A DNA stretch of 64,000 nucleotides from Streptosporangium canum (GCF_900113865.1 NZ_FOQY01000039.1:1-64000); one strand, 5' to 3'; positions 17,583 through 24,921 are shown, counted from the stretch's first letter. Made by a program: numbers and translations. Notes: a model not told the origin generated them from the sequence alone.

Positions 17583-17631
17583 TCCAATATCGATATGAGA
17601 GGACGACAGATATTGAAATGGATATCCATAC
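17583..17631. promoter_or_regulatory. A+T-rich palindromic patch in the bla-nrtR intergenic region
   Basis: Unusually A+T-rich for this DNA. It holds ATATCGATAT (perfect 10-base palindrome, 17584-17593) and a second group around 17611-17631 with ATATT and GGATATCC. It is closer to the beta-lactamase gene than to nrtR and could hold its promoter or an operator. No BlaI-type consensus (TACA-n-TGTA) is seen. Confidence 0.35.
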
Positions 17632-17694
17632 TGGCCAGGGCCATGCTGTCCGGGCACAGGAGAGCCGGATCGAGGTCCGGAACCATCCCGGGCG

Positions 17695-17730
17695 TTGATA
17701 TGCGAGAATAGTTATTCTCATAATGAGAAT
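17695..17730 (+). promoter_or_regulatory. nrtR promoter with NrtR-type operator
   Basis: TTGATA (17695-17700), an 18-base spacer and CATAAT (17719-17724) form a good promoter. The operator ATTCTCATAATGAGAAT (17714-17730) is a perfect palindrome around its central base and covers the -10 box; ATAGTT precedes it. The same ATAGTTATTCTCATA string recurs at 19538, upstream of the VWA gene, so one regulator probably binds both. Repressor binding here would give autoregulation of nrtR. Confidence 0.7.
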
Positions 17731-17754
17731 GTTGTGGTGTGCGGAGGGCATGCG

Positions 17755-18489
17755 ATGGACGATTCCGAGTTCCTGGCGGGCTACGACCCCCGGGCCTTCC
17801 CGGCGGTCGCGGTGACGGTCGACGTGGTGGCGCTGACCATCCGCGAGGGCGCGCTGCACGTGCTGCTGGTCGAACGGGGCGAGCAGCCCCACGCGGGGCG
17901 GTGGGCGCTGCCCGGGGGGTTCATCCGGCCGGACGAGGATCTGCCGGAGGCCGCGGCGCGGGAGCTGGCCGAGGAGACCGGCCTCGCCCCGCGCGTGCAC
18001 ATCGAGCAACTCGCCAGCTACGGGGCCCCCGGGCGGGACCCCCGGATGCGGATCGTGTCGGTCTCCTACCTCGCCTTCGCCCCCCGCCTTCCCGATCCCC
18101 GCGCCGGTTCGGACGCGGCCGACGCCGCCTGGCGGCGGATCGACCGGCTGCCGGAGCTGGCGTTCGACCACGACCGCATCCTCGGCGAAGGACTGGAACG
18201 GGCGCGGGCCAAGCTGGAGTACACCCCGCTGGCCACCACCTTCGTGGACGAGACGTTCACGATCACCGAGCTGCGCGGCGTCTACGAAACGGTCTGGGGC
18301 GTGCCGCTGCACGCGGGCAACTTCCACCGCAAGGTCCTGTCGGTGCCCGGATTCGTGGAGGGCACCGGGCAGACCACCGAGGGCGGCGGGACGCGGGGCG
18401 GCCCCCGGGCCCGGCTCTACCGGGCCGGCGACGCGCGGCTCCTGCATCCCGCGCTGCTGCGGCCCGCCCGCGAGGAGGCGGCCGGATGA
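17755..18489 (+). CDS. nrtR: NrtR family Nudix-domain transcriptional regulator
   Basis: A 244-residue protein joining a Nudix domain (residues about 15-150) to a winged-helix DNA-binding domain (about 155-240), the NrtR architecture. NrtR family members sense NAD-derived ligands such as ADP-ribose. Here the Nudix box GX5EX7REUXEEXGU is intact (GGFIRPDE...RELAEETGL), so hydrolase activity is possible; many NrtR proteins have lost it. The C-terminal wHTH has FTITELRGVYETVWG. ATG at 17755 has GGAGGG 6 bases before. It overlaps the next gene by ATGA. It heads a four-gene locus and probably regulates it through sites at 17714 and 19538. Confidence 0.87.
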   Translation: MDDSEFLAGYDPRAFPAVAVTVDVVALTIREGALHVLLVERGEQPHAGRWALPGGFIRPDEDLPEAAARELAEETGLAPRVHIEQLASYGAPGRDPRMRIVSVSYLAFAPRLPDPRAGSDAADAAWRRIDRLPELAFDHDRILGEGLERARAKLEYTPLATTFVDETFTITELRGVYETVWGVPLHAGNFHRKVLSVPGFVEGTGQTTEGGGTRGGPRARLYRAGDARLLHPALLRPAREEAAG

Positions 18490-19442
18490 CCACCACGGCC
18501 GAGGCGATCGCCCTGGTTTCCGGCGCCCGCACACCGGACGACCTGTTCGGCGGGGACGCGCCGCACCGGACGTACCGGCGGCTGGCACGGCTGCTCCACC
18601 CCGACCTCGCGTCCGGACCGGACGCCTCCGGGGCCTTCGCCAGACTCTCGGAGCTGTGGGCCGCCCGGGGCCGGGGCGCCGAGACGGTGATCACCACCGG
18701 GCGGGGGACCCACCGGATCGCGGGCGTGTTCCGGCGCGGCGCCTCGGCCGTGCTGTACGGCTGCGACGACGACGCGCTGCTCAAGCTCCCGCGCAGTCAC
18801 GCGGACAACGACCTGATGCGGCGCGAGGCGGCGGCGCTCGCGACGATCGCGCGGGAGGGCGACCCGCTGCTCCTGCCGTACGTGCCCCGGCTGGTGGAGT
18901 CCTTCCGGCACCGCTCGGGCGGGGTCGAGCGGCAGGCCAACGTGATCAGCCGTGCGCCGGACGGCTTCATGAGCCTGACGGAGATCGCCCGGCTGCGCCC
19001 GGTGCTCGACCCGAGGGACGTGGCGTGGATCTGGCGGCGGCTGCTGGTCGCGATCGGGATGGCCCACCGGGCGGGAGTGGTGCACGGCGCGGTGTTCGGG
19101 CACCACGTGCTGGTCCACCCGGTCGACCACGGCCTGGTGCTCGTCGACTGGAGCCAGTCGGTGCCGCTCGGCCGCCCGCTGACCGCCCTGGTGGCCCGGC
19201 ACCGCGACGACTACCCGCCCGAGATCCTCGCCGGAGGGCCGGCGACCCAGGCCCTCGACATCCGGCTCGCCACCCGCTGCGTCGCCGCCCTCATGGGCGA
19301 CGACGTCCCCGCCCCGATCCGCCGCTTCGTCCGGGGGAGCCTGACGGGCCCGCCTCGCGACGCCTGGGGACTCCTCGGCGAGCTCGACGAGCTGCTCGAC
19401 GACCTGTACGGCCCCAGGAAATACCGGCCCCTCCACCTGTGA
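18486..19442 (+). CDS. J-domain-like plus pseudokinase-like protein
   Basis: A 318-residue protein of unknown function. Residues about 14-60 resemble a J domain: YRRLARLLHPDLA contains the HPD tripeptide that activates Hsp70. Residues about 75-290 look like a protein-kinase fold: a Lys in ALLKLPRSHA, Glu in RREAAALATI, then VVHGAVFGHHVLV in the catalytic-loop place and LVLVDWSQSV in the DFG place. The catalytic Asp (HRD) is replaced by Ala and the loop Asn by His, so it is probably catalytically dead or atypical. The ATGA overlap with nrtR indicates co-translation. The two-domain pairing is uncommon; family-level assignment is inference from motifs. Confidence 0.7.
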   Translation: MTTTAEAIALVSGARTPDDLFGGDAPHRTYRRLARLLHPDLASGPDASGAFARLSELWAARGRGAETVITTGRGTHRIAGVFRRGASAVLYGCDDDALLKLPRSHADNDLMRREAAALATIAREGDPLLLPYVPRLVESFRHRSGGVERQANVISRAPDGFMSLTEIARLRPVLDPRDVAWIWRRLLVAIGMAHRAGVVHGAVFGHHVLVHPVDHGLVLVDWSQSVPLGRPLTALVARHRDDYPPEILAGGPATQALDIRLATRCVAALMGDDVPAPIRRFVRGSLTGPPRDAWGLLGELDELLDDLYGPRKYRPLHL

Positions 19443-19525
19443 CCCTCGCCCGCCGGCGCCCCTCCCCGCGGCTCCGACGGGTCCCGGGAGGCCCCGGCGG
19501 GCAGGACGGAGCATGTGCGGAGGGG

Positions 19526-19560
19526 TTGACGCGGCCCATAGTTATTCTCATACTGAGTTT
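19526..19560 (+). promoter_or_regulatory. Second NrtR-type operator and promoter
   Basis: TTGACG (19526-19531), 17 bases, then CATACT (19549-19554) make a promoter 50-80 bases before the VWA gene. ATAGTTATTCTCATA (19538-19552) is identical to the nrtR operator, followed by CTGAG in place of ATGAG. As at nrtR, the site covers the -10 region. A further weaker half-site, CTTGAGAAG, lies at 19568-19576. Confidence 0.68.
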
Positions 19561-19606
19561 ATCTCTACTTGAGAAGAACCTGTGAAGAACGACCCCGGGA
19601 GACCCC

Positions 19607-20563
19607 ATGGGAAGCGGCATCTGGTCCACCGACGTGTACACCGCCGCCGCGGGCTACCGCGCCGCCAAGGGCGCCAGCGCCTTCGCCTACAGCGACAGCG
19701 GTGCGCGCGCCGTGCATGACGATCTCAACCCGTACGGCGTGGCCGCCCGGGAGAGCCGTGACTCCGACGAGCACCCCGAGACCGTGGCCGTCGCCGTCCT
19801 GTTCGACGTGACCGGCTCGATGCGCGGGGTGCCCCGCACACTCCAGAGCAAGCTGCCCGATCTGCTCGGCCTGCTGGTCCGCAAGGGCTACGCGGCCGAC
19901 CCGCAGATCCTCTTCGGCGCGATCGGCGACGCCACCTGCGACCGGGCCCCGCTGCAGATCGGCCAGTTCGAGTCCGACAACCGGATGGACGAGGACCTCG
20001 GCAGGATCCTGCTGGAGGGCGGAGGCGGCGGCCAGCGGACCGAGTCGTACGAGCTGGCGATGTACTTCATGGCCCGGCACACCTCGCTCGACTGCTTCGA
20101 CAAGCGCGGACGCCGGGGCTATCTGTTCATCATCGGCGACGAGCTGCCCTACCCCAAGGTCAAGCGCCGCGAGGTCGGCGCGGTGATCGGCGACCGGCTC
20201 AGGCGCGACGTCACGACCGAGGAGATCGTCGCCGAGCTGACCAGGATGTACGACGTCTACTACATCCTCCCCGCCGGGACCAGCTACGCCGGAGACCGGC
20301 GGACGCTGGCGGCCTGGCGTGGCCTGCTCGGCCAGAACGTGCTGGAGCTGGACGACCTGGACGCGGTCTGCGAGACGATCGCGCTGACGGTCGGCCTCGG
20401 CGAGGACGCCATCGACCTGGACCAGGGGCTGAGCGATCTCGACGAGCTGGGCTCGACGGCGGGCGCCGCGGTGGGCAAGGCCCTGGCCAGGCTGGACCGG
20501 CGCGCGCTGGTGGTGGCCGACGGCCTCGACCTCGGCGGCGACAGCGGCGTGATCCGGCTGTGA
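19607..20563 (+). CDS. VWA-like domain protein in the NrtR locus
   Basis: A 318-residue protein. Residues about 62-240 look like a von Willebrand factor A domain: the strand AVAVLFDVTGSM carries the metal-ion-dependent adhesion site pattern (DxxGSM), and the strand GRRGYLFIIGDEL ends in Gly-Asp like the VWA fourth strand. A glycine run, EGGGGGQRTES, sits between. The ends (about 1-60 and 245-318) are unrecognised. VWA proteins in bacteria often act in assemblies with ATPases or co-chaperones; the partner here may be the J-domain protein. GGGAG precedes ATG, and the gene has its own operator-bearing promoter. Its stop overlaps the next start (GTGA). Confidence 0.72.
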   Translation: MGSGIWSTDVYTAAAGYRAAKGASAFAYSDSGARAVHDDLNPYGVAARESRDSDEHPETVAVAVLFDVTGSMRGVPRTLQSKLPDLLGLLVRKGYAADPQILFGAIGDATCDRAPLQIGQFESDNRMDEDLGRILLEGGGGGQRTESYELAMYFMARHTSLDCFDKRGRRGYLFIIGDELPYPKVKRREVGAVIGDRLRRDVTTEEIVAELTRMYDVYYILPAGTSYAGDRRTLAAWRGLLGQNVLELDDLDAVCETIALTVGLGEDAIDLDQGLSDLDELGSTAGAAVGKALARLDRRALVVADGLDLGGDSGVIRL

Positions 20564-21780
20564 ACGAGCACGTGATCGTGGCCGACCTCGGGTACGGCGA
20601 CGCCGGGAAGGGCACGGTCGTGGACTGGCTCTGCGCCCAAGGTCCCGTCCAGGCGGTCGTCAGGTTCAACGGGGGCGGGCAGGCGGCCCACAACGTCGTC
20701 CTGCCCGACGGGCGGCACCACACGTTCGCCCAGTTCGGGTCGGGGACGCTCCGGGGGGTGCCGACCCACCTGTCCCGCTTCATGGTCGTGGACCCGCTCG
20801 CCCTGGCCTCCGAGGCCGCGCACCTGGGCGAGCTGGGCGTGCCCGACCCGTTCGGCCTGCTCACCGTGGATCGGGACGCCCTGCTCGCCACGCCGTACCA
20901 CGTGGCGGCGGGGCGGGCCCGGGAGCTGGCGCGCGGGGACGACCGGCACGGGTCGTGCGGGATGGGCATCGGCGAGACCATGGCCTACGCCCTGGACAAT
21001 CCGGGCCTCGGGCCGACCGCCGGCGACTGCGAGAACCCGGCCCTGCTCGCGCGCAAGCTGCACGCGCTCCGCGAGGCGCTGGGGGTGAGCGGGCCCGCGG
21101 TGGAGGACTGCGTCGCGGCCTACCGGGCGTTCGCCGAGCGGGTGATCCTCGTGGACTCCTCGTTCACGGCCGCCCTGCTGCGCAGGCGTCCGGTGGTCTT
21201 CGAGGGGGCGCAGGGCGTGCTGCTCGACGAGTGGCACGGCTTCCACCCCTACACGACCTGGAGCACGACGACCTTCGCCAACGCGCTGGCCCTGCTCGAC
21301 GGGGTGCCCGCCGTACGGCTGGGCGTGCTGCGCACCTACACGCCCCGGCACGGGCCCGGCCCGCTGGTCACCGAGGACCCGACGCTGGAGATCGACGAGG
21401 TCCACAACGCGACGGGGCCGTGGCAGGGGCCCTTCCGCGCCGGCCACTTCGACGCGGTGGCCCACCGTTACGCGCTGGCGGTCACGGGCGGGGCCGACGC
21501 GCTCGCGCTCACCCACCTGGACGCGCCGGTGTCGCGGATGTGCGTCTCCTACGACATCGGCGAGCTCGCGGCGGGGACGGCGGGCGACCTCGACGGGCAG
21601 GCCGGGCTGACCCGGCGGGTGCTGAGGGCGCGTCCTCGCTACACCGACGGCATCGGCGCCGGCGACTGGCCCGCGGCCGTCGCCGACGCCCTGGGGGTCC
21701 CGGTCTGGCTGGGCTCGGCCGGACCCACCGCCGCCGACAAGACGCGCCTGAGTAGTGTGATCGCCCCCGAAAGGGTATGA
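20560..21780 (+). CDS. Divergent adenylosuccinate synthetase paralogue
   Basis: A 406-residue protein of the PurA fold. Housekeeping PurA couples IMP, GTP and aspartate to adenylosuccinate. The P-loop is LGYGDAGKG where classical PurA has GDEGKGK: the catalytic Asp and the Gly-Lys-Gly are kept but the following Lys is Thr. The GGxNAGHT motif is GGGQAAHNVV, keeping His. The LRTYTPRHGPGPLVTE segment matches PurA LKAYTTRVGAGPFPTE. It is therefore a paralogue with changed substrate loops, not the housekeeping gene, and not the phage PurZ type in which the catalytic Asp is lost. The GTG start overlaps the VWA stop (GTGA). Context implies a nucleotide-related task within the NrtR locus. Confidence 0.83.
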   Translation: MNEHVIVADLGYGDAGKGTVVDWLCAQGPVQAVVRFNGGGQAAHNVVLPDGRHHTFAQFGSGTLRGVPTHLSRFMVVDPLALASEAAHLGELGVPDPFGLLTVDRDALLATPYHVAAGRARELARGDDRHGSCGMGIGETMAYALDNPGLGPTAGDCENPALLARKLHALREALGVSGPAVEDCVAAYRAFAERVILVDSSFTAALLRRRPVVFEGAQGVLLDEWHGFHPYTTWSTTTFANALALLDGVPAVRLGVLRTYTPRHGPGPLVTEDPTLEIDEVHNATGPWQGPFRAGHFDAVAHRYALAVTGGADALALTHLDAPVSRMCVSYDIGELAAGTAGDLDGQAGLTRRVLRARPRYTDGIGAGDWPAAVADALGVPVWLGSAGPTAADKTRLSSVIAPERV

Positions 21781-21832
21781 CCACCCACGTACGTTCCCTT
21801 TACCTGACCATTACTCGCGTCCGGAGGACTTG

Positions 21833-22057
21833 ATGGGTGTCGGGGTAAGCATCTTCTTTCTCACGCTCGGCGCCATTCTCCGGTTCGCCATCGAGCCCGA
21901 CGTGCTGGGCGAGAACGTGCACATCGACGTCATCGGCCTGATCTTCATGATCGTCGGTGCCGTCGGGATCGTGTTGAGCGTCGTACTGGCCCCCAAGCGC
22001 GGGCAGACGTCGGAGGATCGCCTGATGCACCGCGAGAACAATCCGCCGGATCTCTAG
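21833..22057 (+). CDS. DUF6458-like two-helix membrane protein
   Basis: A 74-residue small membrane protein with two hydrophobic helices (about residues 2-18 and 29-50) and a charged C-terminus. It starts MGVGVSIFFLTLGAILRFAI, typical of the DUF6458 family of actinobacteria. Function unknown. GGAGGA lies 6 bases before the ATG. It follows the PurA-like gene by 52 bases in the same direction, so it may or may not belong to that locus; the family occurs widely on its own. Confidence 0.75.
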   Translation: MGVGVSIFFLTLGAILRFAIEPDVLGENVHIDVIGLIFMIVGAVGIVLSVVLAPKRGQTSEDRLMHRENNPPDL

Positions 22058-22199
22058 TGCGACCTTCCTCAAGGGGAGTCGCGAACAGGCGGTCGAGAAC
22101 CCTAGGCCGCCGGAGACGGCCTTCCCCGCTGGGGAACGGAGCACCAGGGCCTGTCCTGGGTTCAGATCATGGGGTTGTTGATTCTCCTGCGCGGTGCCG

Positions 22200-22490
22200 T
22201 CCGATCCTGACAGGCGAAAGGGTAGGGCGCGTGGTGACCTGACCGATGACGAGTGGGCTTTGGTCGAGCCGCATCTGCCGCTGGGTGAGCGGGGCCCGAT
22301 CCCGGATCTGCGGCGGCAGTTCAACGCCGTGATGTGGCGGTTTCGCACTGGCAGCCCATGGCGGGCCCACCTGTCGAGTACGCTCCGTGGTCGACCGTTT
22401 ACGACTGGTTTCGGTCGTGGGCGGTCATGGGCGTCTTCCAGGCCCTGACGCAGGCGGCGATCGGTGAGGAGGTGATTGCCGCATGGCTGT
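22200..22490 (+). pseudogene. IS5-family transposase, N-terminal remnant with frameshift
   Basis: Reading 22239 onward gives LTDDEWALVEPHLPL, then FNAVMWRFRTGSPWR, the standard N-terminal region of IS5/ISL2-group transposases (DUF4096). The frame then shifts near 22360 and continues as YAPWSTVYDWFRSW. No DDE catalytic core follows. A matching C-terminal piece lies at 24446, so this may be one half of a single dismembered element. Confidence 0.8.
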
Positions 22491-22494
22491 TCGG

Positions 22495-22610
22495 CCCGCG
22501 TCATGTCCCGTGCCCTCAAGCACGGCCCCGACGATTCCGACTCGGCGAACCGCTGTGCCCTGAGTGTTACGACTACACCACCTTCCACCCGGATGCCTGC
22601 AACCGGGACA
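22495..22610 (+). pseudogene. Possible replication-initiator (RepSA-like) fragment
   Basis: In the frame running on from the transposase remnant, a segment around 22540-22580 encodes GEPLCPECYDYTTF. This resembles the Cys-rich GxPLCxDCYDY segment of the replication initiators of actinomycete integrative and conjugative elements. It is short and no other part of such a protein is present, so treat it as a hint of an old integrated element. Confidence 0.3.
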
Positions 22611-22624
22611 GTGCAGGACGGATG

Positions 22625-22960
22625 TCAGGCCGCCGGGATGGCCTCGATGGTCTTCATGTGCTTCTCGCCCCACTCGCCGAGAGGGATGAGAGCGGCGTTG
22701 AGTGACTGGCCGAAGTCGGTCAGGGAGTATTCCACCTTCGGCGGGACCTGGTGGTACACCTCTCGGCGCACAAGGCCGTAGTGCTCCATCTCTCGAAGCT
22801 GGAGGATCAGCATCTTCTCGCTGATGCCGGGTACCGCCCTCCTCAGCTCCCCGAAACGCCGCGAACCGTCGTGTAGCGCCCACAGGATCAGCGCCTTCCA
22901 CTTGCCGCCTATCACGTCCACGGCGGCGTCGAGTCCGCATGAGTAGCTCTGCTTCTTCAC
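22625..22960 (-). CDS. HxlR family transcriptional regulator
   Basis: A 111-residue winged-helix regulator. Family features: N-terminal Cys in YSCGLDAAVDVIGGKWKALIL, the helix GELRRAVPGISEKMLILQLREME, and the wing QVPPKVEYSLTDFGQSL. HxlR proteins commonly sense electrophiles or aromatics through a cysteine; Cys8 is in the usual place. GTG at 22960 is chosen because GGAGGAAC lies just before it; the frame is open upstream but has no similarity. Divergent from the hydrolase gene at 23109, with a clear inverted repeat between them. Confidence 0.92.
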   Translation of the reverse strand: MKKQSYSCGLDAAVDVIGGKWKALILWALHDGSRRFGELRRAVPGISEKMLILQLREMEHYGLVRREVYHQVPPKVEYSLTDFGQSLNAALIPLGEWGEKHMKTIEAIPAA

Positions 22961-22986
22961 CGTTCCTCCGATACTGAAAAAAAGGT

Positions 22987-23013
22987 AAGTACCTGAAAAA
23001 ATAGTAGGTACTT
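22987..23013. promoter_or_regulatory. HxlR operator candidate
   Basis: A perfect inverted repeat, AAGTACCT (22987-22994) and AGGTACTT (23006-23013), separated by 11 A-rich bases. It lies in the divergent intergenic region between the HxlR gene and the hydrolase gene. HxlR dimers bind inverted repeats of GTAC-containing half-sites, so this is very likely the operator for both genes. Confidence 0.72.
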
Positions 23014-23108
23014 GTGAGAAATTCCGCAAGGGAACAGGATCGGACACGCATCGGATGGGCCCATCCCGCAGCACCGCTCACACCATTCTCACAAGCACGG
23101 AGATCACG

Positions 23109-23999
23109 ATGAAGAACGGCCGCATCAACGCCAACGGCATAGACTTCGCCTACGTCGAGGAGGGGGAGGGGCCGCTGGCCCTGCTCCTCCACGGCTTCCC
23201 GGAGTCCGGCGACGCCACCTACCGCCACCTGATCCCGGCTCTCGCCGCGGCAGGTTATCGAGCCGTCGCCCCCAACATGCGGGGGTTCGCCCCCACCGCG
23301 CTTCCCGCGGACGGCAGCATGCGCCTCCGCGATCTCGTCGCCGATGCCAACGCCCTGCACGAAGCACTGAACGGTGACGGCAATGCGATCCTCGTGGGCC
23401 ACGACTGGGGCGCGGGCATCGCCTGGGGCGCCGCCGTCGCGGCACCGGAGCGGTGGTCACGGGTCGTGGCCAGCGACGTCCCGCCCCTGCAGTTCTTCGG
23501 CAGCTACTCCAGCACCTACGAGGGAATCGAGAACATGAACCACTTCTGGTTCTTCCAGATGGACATGGCAGAGGAGGTCCTGGCCGCCAACGACATGGCA
23601 TACCTGCGGCAGATCCTGCAGGAGAGGTGGACCGGACCCGGATACGACGCCACCGAGGAGTGGGAGGGGACGCGCAGGGCCCTGGGTGAGCCCGCCAGGC
23701 TGCGGGCGGCCCTCGATCTCTACCGAACGAACTTCGGCCCCAAGCAGATGGGGACGCCGGAGTGGGCGGCCGAACAGGGAGCCCTCTGGGGTCCTCTGCC
23801 GACTCAGCCGACCTTGTACCTCCATGGCACGGAGGACAAGAGCGTCGTTCTGGACGAGGAAACCATGGCGGCGATCCGCGCAGCCCTTCCTGAGGGCTCC
23901 GAAACGGCCTTCCTCGAAGGTGTCGGGCATATCGTCCCCGTGGAAAAGCCGGACCGGTACAACGAGCTCGTTCTCCGATTCCTCAAGAAGACGATCTGA
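23109..23999 (+). CDS. Alpha/beta hydrolase (epoxide hydrolase-like)
   Basis: A 296-residue enzyme. The oxyanion-hole motif is LLLHGFPES, and the nucleophile is the Asp in VGHDWGAG, which places it with epoxide hydrolases and haloalkane dehalogenases rather than serine esterases. The cap contains FFQMDMAEEVL. The acid is probably in LHGTEDKSVV and the His in EGVGHIVPVEKP. GGAG precedes the ATG at 23109; the frame upstream is not similar to the family. Divergent from the HxlR regulator, which probably controls it in response to a reactive compound. Confidence 0.87.
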   Translation: MKNGRINANGIDFAYVEEGEGPLALLLHGFPESGDATYRHLIPALAAAGYRAVAPNMRGFAPTALPADGSMRLRDLVADANALHEALNGDGNAILVGHDWGAGIAWGAAVAAPERWSRVVASDVPPLQFFGSYSSTYEGIENMNHFWFFQMDMAEEVLAANDMAYLRQILQERWTGPGYDATEEWEGTRRALGEPARLRAALDLYRTNFGPKQMGTPEWAAEQGALWGPLPTQPTLYLHGTEDKSVVLDEETMAAIRAALPEGSETAFLEGVGHIVPVEKPDRYNELVLRFLKKTI

Positions 24000-24099
24000 C
24001 GGTCGCAGGCGGCGGCGCCGATCCGTGCCGGCATCGTGCTGAAAGCCGCTTCCTGCGCGTCCTTCGTCAGGAGGCTGTGACGAGCCGCAGGCTACGGCG

Positions 24100-24420
24100 C
24101 CGCCCCCCTGCCCCGGCCGGAGCTGTCATTGTGGGACAAGACCCTGTTTCGGATGTTGTACGACACGGCGGCCCGAGCTGAGGAAGTTCTCGCGTTGGAC
24201 GTCGACGAGCTGGATCTACGCAACCGCCGCGCCAGGGTGCGGTGCAAGGGCAGCGCCGCCGACGTCCCGCGACCGTCCGCCTGCTGGCGGGCCGCACCGC
24301 GGGGACGGTCTTCCTCACCGCCCGGCGCGTCCGTGTCGAGCTGCCCCCGGCAGACCTCGACTCGGCCGGTGGCAGCCCGGCTGCCGTACTGGTGGGCGGC
24401 CGGGTTGTTCCTGATCGTGG
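24100..24420 (+). pseudogene. Tyrosine recombinase (integrase) remnant
   Basis: One frame from about 24129 reads LFRMLYDTAARAEEVLALDV and on to LRNRRARVRCKG, the typical start of the catalytic domain of XerD-like recombinases (with the first catalytic Arg in AARAEE). After a frameshift near 24270, another frame continues AGRTAGTVFLTARRVRVELP, also typical. The catalytic HxxR and Tyr are missing. It is a decayed fragment of a phage- or element-type recombinase. Confidence 0.75.
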
Positions 24421-24445
24421 CTGACCGGGCGGCCGCTACGATCAG

Positions 24446-24604
24446 GATCTGCACAAGGAGTGCAGCACGGCGGAACGCTGCATCAATCAGATCATGGAAT
24501 GGCGCGGCCTGGCCTTCCGCTTCGACAAGACTCCCGAGAGCTATCTCGCGGGCCTTCATCTACGCGGAGCCATCTCGTGGAACCGAAGCCTCCAACCCGC
24601 CTGA
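24446..24604 (+). pseudogene. IS5-family transposase, C-terminal remnant
   Basis: Reads AERCINQIMEWRGLAFRFDK and ends TPESYLAGLHLRGAISW before a TGA. This is the C-terminal signature of IS5-group transposases (ER-x-FN-x-LKQWRG-x-ATRYDK). It has the same orientation as the N-terminal remnant 2 kb upstream and is the missing end of a similar protein. The Glu of the DDE triad is probably the Glu in AERC. Confidence 0.8.
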
Positions 24605-24627
24605 AGATCCAAACTCCGTACAAGGCC

Positions 24628-24921
24628 CTAGAAGGCGTACTGCACGGCCGCCCGGGAGGCCAGGATCGGCTTGATGTGCTCGGCGATCACGGCCTGGTGC
24701 GCCGGGTGGTCACGGTAGATCAGATAGTCGTCGAGGCTGTCGAAGTCCGCGACGACCGCGAACTCGTGGTTGCCCGGGTTCACGCCCGCGTCGGCGCCGA
24801 CGGCGTAGGAGCGGATCTCCGTGATGATCTCCGGCAACTTGCCGAGCTCGGTCGCGACCGCGGCCCTCTGCTCGTCGGTGGCCCCTTCGGCCCAGGTGAA
24901 AAGCACGACATGCCGGAACAT
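24628..24921 (-). CDS. Dabb (stress-responsive alpha/beta barrel) family protein
   Basis: A 97-residue dimeric ferredoxin-like barrel protein. It begins MFRHVVLFTWAEGATDEQ, the classic Dabb start, followed by SYAVGADAGVNPGNHEFAVV and YRDHPAHQAVIAEHIKPIL, with the conserved His in DHPAHQ. Such proteins are small dimers, often of unknown function; some are cyclases or heme-degrading relatives. It lies just right of the IS remnant and is transcribed toward it. Confidence 0.9.
   Translation of the reverse strand: MFRHVVLFTWAEGATDEQRAAVATELGKLPEIITEIRSYAVGADAGVNPGNHEFAVVADFDSLDDYLIYRDHPAHQAVIAEHIKPILASRAAVQYAF

Noticed and set aside
20560-21780. Phage-type PurZ (2-aminoadenine synthesis)
   Set aside because: The catalytic Asp that PurZ replaces is kept (GDAGKG), and no phage or PurZ partner genes are nearby.
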